A stretch of DNA of 64,000 nucleotides from Manihot esculenta (lineage: Eukaryota; Streptophyta; Magnoliopsida; Malpighiales; Euphorbiaceae): positions 4,853,870-4,917,869 of the forward strand of contig NC_035164.2 in assembly GCF_001659605.2 (NCBI RefSeq). The letters are read 5' to 3'. Position 1 is the first letter of the stretch. The number at the start of each line of letters is the position of its first letter. Made by a program: the position numbers and the translations under genes. Positions 48,480 through 59,350 of this stretch are shown piece after piece. The notes below the pieces were generated by a model. It ran no database searches, had not been told where the DNA came from, and saw only the letters and a program-made list of their open reading frames with translations.

Positions 48480-50760
48480 AAGGACCTATAGGTCTCTACG
48501 ACGCTATTTGCAAAATTATCTCAAAGATCCTAACAGCTCGTCTCTAACCATTCATTAATTTTATCATTGATATCCAACCGGGTGCTTTTACAAAGAATAA
48601 ACTCAATTTAAATAATATTTTAATGACTGATAAGGTTTTTTACACTCTAAAGTTGATAAGGAAGTCTCAAAACTATGTCGTGGCTGTGAAATTAGATATT
48701 TGTAAGGCTTACGAATGAGCTTATTTAGAGCGCATGTTGAAATATTTTAATTTTCGTGACATCTTGAAATAAATAGATCATGATCGGTTGATGGGTGTAG
48801 AATTTATTAAATATAATTGATTTTTTTTAATTTAATAATTCAATTTAATAATTATTTAAATAAAATGAATAAGTGCTGATCCTATAAAAATCTTAAATTT
48901 AGTTATACTAAGTGAGAAAAGAAAAGAAAAGAAATTTTAAAATAAAAAAAAATCTCAATTGGGAGTTTTGATTCAAGAAAATTTACTTATTAGCTTTATC
49001 AATTAATAATTAATTCAAATAGTAATTTATTTAATTTTTTATTATTTGATTAAAATGTTTAAACAAGTAAATTTTATCAATTCTTCCTTAAAATTAAATT
49101 AAATTTTAAAGTGTTAAATTAATTTTTAATTAATTAATAACCCTAATAAACATATAAATTTAATTAATTAATTGCATTACGAAAAAAATATCCAAACTTG
49201 ATTATTAATTATAAACGAATTATTTAAACCAAATCATTCGATTCCTTAATATAAATAGATACGTTAATTGCTACTTATATTAATCCAGTTAAATAATTAT
49301 ATATTTACTTGAGTTATTAGCAACATGTAGTCTAATTAGAATATTTAATAGATCTCTTGAATAACCAAGATAACGGAGGTAGTGTTCTTAAAAAATAGAA
49401 AAAGAATAAAAACAGAAATTAAAATGAACGAAAAATGAGATTAGATCTCACAACTTGATAAAAATCTCAACTAAATTAACTTTCAATTGAAAAAAGAATT
49501 TAACTATTAAGAGCCATTGTAAAAATGCACAAAAATATAAAGAAGAAAAGAAAATGATTTGGCTAAGAGATTGGAAGAGAGGAGATGAATTCAAAGATGA
49601 GATGAATTCAAAGATGAGGAGATATCATCTTACTCCTAAACAGTGTATTATATATATAGGCTTTTCCCAACCAAAAGATTAAAGGAAATGTTTAAATTTA
49701 AAAGGAAGAAATAAATCGATAAATCCTTCTACTATTGTTATCATAATCCTTAATTTGGTCGTATTTGCAACTATTTAAACTATTTTAAATTTTATATAAT
49801 CTTTACTGTCTATCTGTCGAGCTTAGATCACAGTTTTGGGCAAGACAGAATCCGTTAGTCCAAAACAACTCTAAAAGTCTCTACTGGCTCTCTTTAACAC
49901 TTTCAACTCTAAACTTGGCTAAAATCAAAATCCAAATAAAAATTCATTTTTTACCATCAAGAATATAACAAAATTATGGAAATTACTATAATGGCATATT
50001 CCATACAGGTCAATGGATATAAAACTAGCTACTTACATCCTTCCAGGGGCATCGAGCAAGGTGATCCACTATTACCATATCTTTTCCTATTATGTTAAGA
50101 AGGGTATCTCATAAGATCAAGAATTCTAGTATGTAAGGTATTAAACTATCCACGTATAGTACTAAGCTCGCAAATCTTTTGTTTGCGAATAATTATATTA
50201 TTTACCCAATAGCAACAAATCGAGATGTGGAGGAAATAGCCTCACTTTTGCATTGTTATGAGAGCAAGTGGTCAATCTATCAATTTTAACAAGTTCAATA
50301 TTTACTTCAATCTAAATACGCCAAAAGAATTCAAGTGCAACATTGCTCATATTTTATACATACCCCATATTGATATTCATGGCAAGTCCTTAGGCCTTCC
50401 ATCAGAGATCACGATATCCAAAAGGCAGATCTTTGACTCTTCCAAAGAGCGCATAACTACTAAAATTGCAAGTTGAAAGGAACAACATCTATCCAAAGGT
50501 GGTAAGAAAGTTTTTGATTAAATCTAATCTTCTTGCTATAGCTTTTTATGTTATGTTTTGCTTCAAGTTACCTTCGAGCTTACGTAAAGATTTCAATTCG
50601 TTAATAACCAACTTTTGGCGAGGCAATAATGATTCCAATCATAAGATACACTGGATCTCTATCTTGGATACCATGTGTGAGCCTAAATTCAAGGGAGGAA
50701 TAAGCTTTAAGGATCTTCAATATTTTAACATGGCACTCATTGTAAAACAAAGACTGGCGC
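48480..50760 (+). pseudogene. LINE reverse transcriptase remnant
   Basis: Fragments of the RT are spread over two segments with stops and frameshifts. The catalytic FADD box reads FANN (TTT GCG AAT AAT at 50182-50193), so both metal-binding Asp codons changed GAT to AAT. After RT the conserved linker continues in 50258-50476 and 50466-50765 in different frames. Non-functional. Confidence 0.8.
48788..49960 (-). mobile_element. Probable solo LTR inside the LINE
   Basis: 1.17 kb of AT-rich non-coding sequence separates two adjacent parts of the RT. Ends are inverted, TTGATGG and CCATCAA. On the minus strand there is a TATA box (CCTATATATATAATACAC near 49640-49660) and typical LTR-like pyrimidine-rich sequence after it. 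Flanking 5-mers do not match, so borders are approximate. An internal 16-base repeat (GATGAATTCAAAGATG) lies at about 49584-49616. Confidence 0.5.
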
Positions 50761-51519
50761 TGTAACGATTCCAAAATCAAACCGCTACCGGTGCTAGGAT
50801 TCAGATCGACTTAATATTATCGGAGTCCATAGCAAGCTTACTATACATCTTAATACACCTAATATAATTCCAAACATGATATAGAACATATAAAAATATT
50901 TTTCATCTTGTGAACCAAAACTCGACATGTAATCAACTCAACACATAGACACTCAAGATTCAACATAAAAAGGGAAAAAGATATTAACCTTGCATGCATT
51001 CTAATTCTAGCAACTCAAACTACACACAACTCGCATTGATACCAAAAGCAACGAGTTTTGAGAAAGCCAAACTTATCTCTTAAAGGAAATACAACCACAA
51101 CCACAAGGAAAATTTGGAGAAGAAGAGATGAGCTCCGAATATCCCAAAAGCTAAAACTCAAAAATTCAATTTAATTCTTCAAAACAAAGGTAAATCTCAT
51201 GAATTTCTAAAGGATTTATGGAAAATCAAAATGAAAAATATCAAAAGTTTCTTAGGCTCAACTCTGCTCGAAAGAAGAGAGGAAAACTCCTCTCAAAATC
51301 GAGTTGGAGGCCTTTTAGTGCCAGCTTGTGTTTGGTGGCCAAACCTTGATATTTTAAAAAATCTCATTTTTTTAAAAATACATTTTAAAATACTTAAAAC
51401 TTCATTTTATAAAAACTCATTTTACCCTTCTAAAATTTTCAGTTCTAAGATTCTTAATTTCAACGAAGATTCCATTGAAAAATTAGAATTCCGAAACTGG
51501 AGTTTAGCCAGGTATTACA
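50761..51519 (-). repeat. 3' LTR of the Gypsy element
   Basis: On the + strand TGTAACGATTCC to CCAGGTATTACA; collinear with 61130-61899 at clearly under 90 per cent identity by eye, indicating an old insertion. Confidence 0.9.
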
Positions 51520-51599
51520 TTCTTTCCTCCTTAAGAATATTCATCCTAGAATGTTCAACCATACATATAAACACATAGCGTATACATCAAGAAACACAT

Positions 51600-52883
51600 A
51601 AAACCATCTAATAACTTACTTCAAAAAAAATAAGGGTACTACATAAGTATCAACTCTCTGGTCTTCCAGGTACACTCTTCCATATTATGGTGATTCCATA
51701 AAACTTTTACCATTGCAATTTTATTATTTCTCAGCTTTCTAATATGCATATCTAGGATCTGTACTGCTGTTCAACATAGATAAGATCTTCTAAGATCTCT
51801 ATATCAGGCTTATTAAGAATCTTGACTGGATCTTACATGAATTTTCGTAACATAGAAATATAAAAAATCGTCTTGCTATGGAAACAGATAAATCTAACTT
51901 GTAAGATACATTTTCAATCTTTTGCAAGATTTCGAAGGGGCTGATTTAACTTGAAGTTAGTTTACCTTTCTTTTCAAAATGAATCACCCCTTTCATATGA
52001 GACACTTTAAGCACTACCATATGTCCCTCCTGAAAGATGACTTGTTTTCTATAGCTGTCTACATAACTCTTCTGCCTATTCACAGCTGTTCTAATTCTTT
52101 CTTTGATAATGGGCATCACCCTGTTGGTGATCTCTACTAATTCTGGCCCTGCTAAGGCCCTTTTCTCTAACTTCTTCCTAATAGACAAGTGATATGCACT
52201 TCCTTCCATATAAAAATTCATAGGGAGCCATCCCAATGCTAGCATGGTAATGTTGTTGTAAGCAAATTCCACCAATAGTAGATGTTGCCTCCAAGAACCA
52301 CAAAAGTCTAGTACGCACATACTTAATATGTCCTCTATGGTTTGAATGGTCCTTTCTGATTGTCCATCAGTCTGTGGATGGAAACCAATGCTAAAATATA
52401 ACCTTGTGCCTATAACATTCTACAAACTCTGCTAAAATCTGAAGATAAACTGAGATCCCCTATCTATCACTATAGAAATTAGAGCCCTATGCAACCTAAT
52501 GATTTTTTCACATAGATCTTTGCCAATTTTTCCATAGAGTAACTACTCCTGATAGGAATAAAGAGAGCAAATTTGATCAATTTGTCCAATATTACCCATA
52601 TAGAGTTGTGTCCGTTGGACATCACTGGTAACTCCACTATAAAATCCATTGCCACGTTTTTCCATTTCTATTATGGAATCGATAGTGCATTAAGCATTCC
52701 AACTGGCTTTTGATGTTCCAACTTCACCTTCTGACACACCTCATAAGAGGACACAAACTGAGCGACTTCTCTCTTCATAGAAGGCCACCAATACACTTTT
52801 TTCAGATCTTGATATATCTTGGTGGCTCCAAGGTGGACATTGTACCTAGTATTATGAGCCTCTCTCATAATGTCTTCTTTCAA
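51600..52883 (-). pseudogene. Gypsy integrase with chromodomain-like tail
   Basis: Minus-strand reading: the zinc-binding HHCC region in 52671-52883 (HNTRYNVHLGATKIYQDLKK, VYWWPSMKREVAQFV, YEVCQKVK; the first C of the CxxC is Tyr), then core fragments (HPQTDGQSERTIQ near 52340-52380) broken by stops, then 51946-52320 with LLLVEFAYNN and LKVSHMKGVIHFEKKGKL. Beyond it, out of frame, lies a chromodomain-like stretch (VKVLWNHHNMEECTW near 51680). Non-functional. Confidence 0.8.
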
Positions 52884-53360
52884 ACCTATGTCATCTAGTA
52901 CACATAATTTGTTTCCATAATGAAGATTTCCTTTGTTGTCAAACCTGAAATCACCATTCTTACCTTGCTAAACTACTCCTGCTATTTTCACCAACTCTAA
53001 GTCCTTGTGCTGTTTCTGTGCTACTTATTTCAGAAACACAAGTGTCACTTTCATTTGTGCCACCAAAGCACCTGTACCAGACAACTCTAACTGTAAGCCT
53101 TCATTAACAAGCCTATAAAACTCTTTCACCATTAGACTCCTTTCCACTAAGACATGGGATAAACTGCCAAGTGATTTTCGGCTAAGAGCATTTTCTACTA
53201 TATTTGCTTTACCTGAATGATACTAGATTTTGTAATTTTAATCACTAAACAGTTCTACCCATCTCCTCTGCCTCAAATTCAACTCTTTCTGACTAAAGAT
53301 GTATTGCAAATTTTTATGATATGTCAAGATCTCACATTCCACCCCGTATAGGTAGTTCCT

Positions 53361-54240
53361 TCACATCTTGAGAGCAAAGATCACAGTTACCATCTCTAGA
53401 TTGTGTGTAGGATAATTTAACTCATGCTTCTTCAACTGTTTAGAAGCATAAGCTATTACCTTATCATTCTGCATTAACTCACAACCTAGTCCCACTCGGG
53501 ATGCATCACAGAATACTGTAAAATCCTCGTTACTTACAGACAAAGTTAATGCTGGTGTTGACATCAATCTTCACTTTAACTCTTGAAAACTCTCTTCACA
53601 CTGATCTGACTATACAAACTTCTGCTTCTTCTAGGTTAGCCCCATTTTCTAACACTACATGCCCCAAGAAAGAGATACTCCTCAACCAGAACTCACATTT
53701 AGAGAACTTAGCATATAACCTGTGTTCTCTCAAAGTCTGCAACACTCTCCTTAGATGATAGGCATGCTCCTCTGTATTTCTAGAATACACTAAGATATCA
53801 TCAATAAAGACAATAACACAATGATCCTGAAATTGTCTGAAAACTCTATTCATGAGATCCATGAATGCTGCAGTGGCATTGGCCAGTCCGAGCGGCATTA
53901 CTAGCAACTCATAATATCTATATCTGGTCTTGAAAGCTGTCTTGGCACGTCTTCTTTTCTGATTCTCAACTGATGATACCGAAATCTCAAATCTATTTTG
54001 GAGAATAATCGGCTTCTGCTAGTTGGTCAAACAAATCATTAATCTTGGGTAAAGGATATTTATTCTTAGTAGTGACTTTGTTTAACTGTCTATACTCAAT
54101 ACAAAGTCTTAGGGATCTATCCTTCTTTTTCACAAACAACACTAGAGCACCTCAGAGTGAGGTACTAGGTCGAATGAAAACCTTATCTACCAACTCTTGC
54201 AACTATTTCTTTAGTTTTTTCAACTCGACAAGTGCCATCT
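53361..54240 (-). pseudogene. Gypsy reverse transcriptase and RNase H
   Basis: Minus strand: [20 protein letters not shown] near 54060-54120 begins RT; 53596-53907 has [20 protein letters not shown] and the intact catalytic box FIDDILVYS; RNase H starts in 53361-53567 with [16 protein letters not shown] and [20 protein letters not shown]. Several stops and at least one frameshift separate the parts. Confidence 0.88.
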
Positions 54241-54421
54241 TGTAGGGAGAAATAGAGATGGATTTGCTTTCTATAAACATTTCAATTTCAAACTTTATTT
54301 CCTTCTCAAGTGGTAAACCTGGCAGATCATATGGGAAAACATCAAGAAACTCTCTAATCATGGGCACTGAAGCTAGTTCCCGAACCTGATCTTCAAACTC
54401 TCTGACATGAGTAAGAAACCC

Positions 54422-54830
54422 CTAACAACCCCTCCTAAGCAACCTATGAGTTTGTAAGACAGATATCAAATCTCTAGGCATATGTGACTTGTCCCCTCGA
54501 CAAACAACTTTTGATCCATTTTGTTCTCTAAACTTAACTACCTTGTCTCTATAGTCCAAGGTAGCACCATGAGTAGAGACCCAATCCATCCCTAGAATAA
54601 AGTCAAAATCATTCAAATCTAGAACTACAAGGTCAATTGTAAGACACCTTTCTTTAACTATAATTGAACTAAACTGACAGATTGACTCTGCCACAGACGG
54701 ATCACACTTGGACCCACTGATCCAAAGAGGATACTCTAGCATAGAAGCTATCAAACCCAAACTACCTATAGACCTCAGAGAAATAAATGAATGAGAGGTA
54801 CCAAGGTCTATAAGTATACATCAGAAAACC
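54422..54830 (-). pseudogene. Gypsy retropepsin-like protease
   Basis: On the minus strand an active-site-like LIDLGTSHSFIS (usual LIDSGATHSFIS; Ser changed to Leu) is followed in 54422-54760 by DLVVLDLNDFDFILGMDW and HGATLDYRDKVVKF, typical of plant Gypsy aspartic proteases. Confidence 0.85.
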
Positions 54831-56348
54831 TAATAGTGAGTTTACTTGACACCACTGTGTTTGATGTGTTGACCCCTACTGTGTCATAGTGAAAATTTGT
54901 GTTGGTGCTGAAGGACCTTATCCTTGGAAACTTGCTGTATAAGAGGTTGTCCCTCTTCCTCTACCTCGCCCTTTGCCTCGAGATGTAGCTAAAGTTGCCA
55001 GCTGAGCTACACTACTAGAAATTATCTGCTGGGACTGTGCCATCCTAGCTATAGTGGGACATTTACGAGCCATGTGTCTCTCTTGTCCACATCTGTAATA
55101 AGCTATAGTCCCGAACCAACAAGACTCTTTATGCAGCTTTCCACATCTGACACATCCAAAGCTATTTGAACCAGAACTTGAGCCGCTGCCCATTCCCAGA
55201 CTAGACTTTAACCTATTCTAAAACTTGTTCTTATTAGTCTTCTTAGTGGACTTATTCCACTTTCTACTTCCTGTGGTGGTTGCACTTAGAGAAGAGAACT
55301 CAAACTTTTAAGTACTCGAGGCCTTGGAACCCGATGATTGTGCCACCTGTTGCTTCACTATTACCTGAATGATGGCACTAGCCTCCATTTTTCTAGCTAC
55401 ATTCACTATAGTATCGAAACTCTCTTCTCTCTCTGCTGCTAAGATTAGGGAGGAATACCTAGCATGGAGTCTTATGGTATACCTCCTAGCCTTCTTCTGG
55501 TCAATGTCATAAGCCTAACCTACATACTGGAGTAACTCTAGAAACTTGTTTGTGTATTCTTCTATACTCATCTCCTCAGTCTGCCTTAACTGCTTAAACT
55601 CTAACACCTTCAACTCCTTTGAACTATCTGAAAAAGCTCATCCTGCAAACTCATTTGCAAATTGCTCTCAGGACAAGCTATCTAGCTTTGGCTCCATTTA
55701 ATTCTTGAACCACTCCTTTGCTTTCTTGTACTTTAGAGTGAATCCTGCCATCTGAATGGCTTTACTATCACTGGCTCCTAACCTATCAGCTATCATCTTC
55801 ACTGCTTTGATGTACTCAAATGGGTCATCACCCTTCTTATAATTAGGAGCATCCAACTTCAGGTAATTCATCATTTTTGCTTTGCTCCCTACTAATGGAC
55901 TAGGTTTGGGTGGTTGGATTTCATGAATTACTATTTCTATTGGGGGAGGACATGGTGGTGCAGCACTCTCTCGGTTAGGGTTTACTAGGTTCTGATAAAA
56001 GGGTGGAGGCAAAAACATATGGTAGGGTGGATATGGTGGGTAGTAAGGAGGATAAGGCATGTATGTGGGGTACAGGTGGTAGCTAGAGTAATCCATTGAA
56101 CCTGCCATCAGATACCCAGGTCCCTATGGATAAGGTTGGTATTGAGGTGGATAGATAGACCCTGATGCTTGTGTAATACCCGGCTAGACTCTGGCATCGG
56201 AATTCCCACTTTCCAGCGGAATCTCGGGTATCGAAACTCTCTAGAAGGGTAAAATATATTTTTTCTAAAATTTTTTCATGTGTTTTAAGGTTTTAAGTAA
56301 GAAAGAAATTGAGTTTTTGAAAGAAAAGCACCAAGGAAGGAAAACTAG

Positions 56349-56383
56349 GTTCGGCCGCTGAACCTCATGTTCGGCCGCCGAAC
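56349..56383. repeat. TTCGGC-N-GCCGAA palindrome cluster, upstream of TATA (outer LTR)
   Basis: Two units, TTCGGCCGCTGAA (one mismatch in the arm) at 56350 and perfect TTCGGCCGCCGAA at 56370. Confidence 0.9.
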
Positions 56384-56437
56384 ATAGTGCGGCTTAGGGA
56401 GCACCTTTGGTCCCTGAAGGTGGTCTGGCCAGCCACC

Positions 56438-56445
56438 TATAAAAG
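56438..56445 (+). promoter_or_regulatory. TATA box of outer family-L LTR
   Basis: CACCTATAAAAGGCCCC, about 55 bases after the first palindrome pair; the inner LTR has the same arrangement at 58055. Confidence 0.6.
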
Positions 56446-56973
56446 GCCCCATGTCCGAAAATGAGCGAGTTTTCTTCTCTATTTTCGGGCAAAGGTGAGT
56501 CCATGCCCTTCCATGGTTAGTTTTGATGTTTTTTTTCAAATCTTTCAAGCTTTTGACAAGCTTTCATCTTGTTTTGAAGATTTTTGAGCTAAGAACGAAG
56601 TTTTGAAGCTTGGAGACCACGGAGCTCGATTTCTCCCTATCTTCGAGTTTGGATCACCTCTCCTCTCGATCTTCAAGAGGTAAGTGGAGATCCTACCCTT
56701 CTTTTATGTTTTATGAAAGTTTTGAGGGGTTTTAGAGAGCTTTGATGCATGTTTAGGGTAGTTGTAGAATGTTAGGGTTTGTGTGAGTTAAATGATGAAA
56801 TGTATGTTAAATGTGTTGTTATGTTAATGTTGTTGGGGTATAGGTTAGTTTTAAGCCCCTAAATGCTTGAGGATGTGTTTATGCATGTTTTTGTATGATG
56901 TGGTTTGAGTTTGGAGAGTTTGGGAGGCAATGTACATAAGAGGCTTGAGTTCTGCCATTCTGGAAGAACTTAG

Positions 56974-57160
56974 GTTCGGCAGCCGAAGCCATGTTTGGCA
57001 GCCGAACCTGCCTGGGGAGGCAGTTTGGCTGCCGAATCCTGCCCCCGAAAGTTTGGACTTTCGGCTTTGGAGGAGAGTTTCGGCCGCCGAACATGCCGCC
57101 GAAAGTGCATGGCTTTCGGATCTGGAAGGGGGTTCGGCCGTCGAAAGTGCAGCCGAAAGT
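56974..57160. repeat. TTCGGC-N-GCCGAA palindrome cluster, downstream (outer LTR)
   Basis: Perfect units at 56975 (N=A) and 57079 (N=C), with decayed units between and after, plus half-sites such as CCGCCGAAAGTGC. GC-rich compared with surroundings. Confidence 0.9.
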
Positions 57161-57873
57161 GCCCTGTTCAGCCTTCCTTTGCATGTTTTCTATGAATGTT
57201 TTATGGTGTTTTAGGGGGTTTTTGGGGAGATGTCTAGAGTCATGTTAGTGTATGTTTGGTCCTTCATTTGAGTCCACCTATGTAGTTTCGGACCCGAGGA
57301 ACCGAGGACCCCAGTAGTGAGATAGCTGCTTCAGAGTCTGTTCAGAGTCAGCCTGAGGTGAGTAGAATGGATCTTTATATTTCAAAGTAAATAAATTTCG
57401 AGCATGCTCATGCATCACGAATACCATGATATGTACTAGGTTGTTTGCATTAGAATTCACGAATATGATGCATTGCATTAATTATTGTTGATGTGGATGG
57501 ATGTTGGATGACCCATTGGCCCTTGAGATGATATGGTATGAGATGATACGGTATGGTATGGAAGTCCAGGACGAGGCCCATTCTACGCCCCTGACACATT
57601 GAAATGTTATGTTATGTTATGTTAAGAGAAAGACCAGTGGCCCATTCTACGCCCTGGCACTATTGGAATGTGTAGAGGGCTATTGGTGACAAGTCCATTG
57701 TAATACCCGATTAGACTCCGGTATCGAAATTCCTACCGTCCGGTGGAATCTCGAGTGTCGGAGACCTCTAGAAGGGTAAAACCATGTTTGTATAAAATGT
57801 TTTAATGTGTTTTATGTTTTAATCAAGAAAGAAATGAGTTTTTGCATGAAAATAATCTTGGAGAAAGACCCAG

Positions 57874-58036
57874 GTTCGGCCGCTGAACCTCAAGTTCGGC
57901 CGCCGAACATGCATGCACTTCGAGAGTGCTTTAGGCCCCCGAAAGCATAAGTGAGGGAAGTCCAGGTTCGACCGCCGAACCTTATGTTCGGCCACCGAAC
58001 ATGGCATGCATGCGGAGGCACGTTCGGCTCCCGAAT
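57874..58036. repeat. Palindrome cluster upstream of TATA (inner LTR)
   Basis: Five units: TTCGGCCGCTGAA, TTCGGCCGCCGAA (57895, perfect), TTCGACCGCCGAA, TTCGGCCACCGAA and TTCGGCTCCCGAA. Confidence 0.9.
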
Positions 58037-58054
58037 GTGGCCTGGCCAACCACC

Positions 58055-58061
58055 TATAAAG
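58055..58061 (+). promoter_or_regulatory. TATA box of inner family-L LTR
   Basis: CACCTATAAAGGGGTCCC, equivalent to 56438 in the outer LTR. Confidence 0.6.
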
Positions 58062-58590
58062 GGGTCCCTTAGCCGAAAACGGGCGAGCTTTTCCCCCATT
58101 TTCGGCCAAGGTGAGCTCTCCGCCGCCCCTCACCAATCTTGAGTTTCTTCCTTCAAATCTTTCACGATTTTCACTAGTTTTCACCTTGTTTTGAAGATTT
58201 TTGAGCAAAAGGACAAGTTTTGAGCTTGGAGACCCAAGGAGCTAAAATCTCTTTCAACTCCAAGTTAGATCGCCTCTACTCTCGATCTTCAAGAGGTAAG
58301 AGTCGATCTCTAGCTTATGTTGTGTTTTAAACAAGTTTTATACAAGTTTATGAAGTAGAAATGCATGTTTAGGTTGTTTTGAGTTTATGGGTTTAATGTG
58401 TGTTTATGAACAATGTGGGTATGTTGATGTGTTATAGTTGGGGTTTAGGCTTGTTTGAGACCCCTATGAACTTGTATGCTTTTTTGTGAATGATTAGGAG
58501 TGTTGTAGAATAGGTTTGTGCATGTTTGAAAGGTTTGGGAGGCGTTTGTGCATGTGGGAGCTGAGTTTCTGCCACTTTGGAGAAACTCAA

Positions 58591-58801
58591 GTTCGGCCGC
58601 CGAACCCGCTTGTGGAGGCAGCCTTCGGCTGCCGAAGCCTGCCCCCGAAAGAGGACTTTCGTCTCTGGAGGGCAGTTTCGGCCGCCGAACATGCATGAGT
58701 TTCGTCTCTGTCTGGGAGTTTCAGCCGCCGAAGGTGCCGCCGAACCTGCCTGACTTTCGGCTCTGGAGGGACTTTCGGCCGCCGAACCTGCCGCCGAAAG
58801 T
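58591..58801. repeat. Palindrome cluster, downstream (inner LTR)
   Basis: Perfect units at about 58592, 58625 (N=T), 58677 and 58772, with CCGCCGAA half-sites between. ACTTTCG-CTCTGGAGG spacers recur between units. Confidence 0.9.
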
Positions 58802-59211
58802 GCCTGTCCAGCCCTCCTTTGCATGTTTTTCTATGATTGTTTCATGGTATTCTAAAGGGTTTTTGGGGAGTAGTTTAGAGTTATGTTCATGTATGTTTGG
58901 TCCCTCATTTGAGTCCACCTGTGTAGGTTTGGACCCGAGGAACCGAGGACCCCAGCAGTGAGTTAGCTGCTCCAGTGTCTGGTCAAAGCTAGCCAGAGGT
59001 GAGTGGAATAACCTTTTATGTTTTAAAAGTAAATAATGAATTTTTCAGCATGATTCACGCATCATGGATACCATGTGATATATTAGGGTGCTTGCATTAG
59101 TATTCACGAATATGTTGCATTGCATTCTTATGTTGTTGTTGTGGATGAATGTTGAATGATCCATAGTCCTCGACCGATGACGTAATGATATGATATGTAC
59201 GGTATGGAAAG

Positions 59212-59350
59212 GAAAGACCAGTGGGACCCATTCTACGTTCGCTGGCACTATGTAAGAGAAAGACCAGGACCCATTCTACGTTCTGGCACTTTGGAATGTT
59301 ATGTTATGCTATGTAAGGGAAAGACCAGGACCCATTCTACGTTCTGGCAC
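59212..59350. repeat. Tandem repeat in family-L LTR
   Basis: Three units of AAAGACCAG-(GG)ACCCATTCTACGTTC-TGGCACT start at about 59213, 59258 and 59320. The outer LTR has two diverged units at about 57565-57665. Confidence 0.85.

Noticed and set aside
56349..58801. Regularly spaced GC-rich repeats resembling a CRISPR array
   Set aside because: Units are 13-base palindromes with irregular spacing, inside plant LTRs with target duplications; there are no cas genes and the DNA is eukaryotic.
56879..58961. Long Arg/Gly/Pro-rich open frames on both strands in the family-L LTRs
   Set aside because: They arise from TTCGGCCGCCGAA units, which are open in several frames at once. No start, domain or splicing logic supports a protein.
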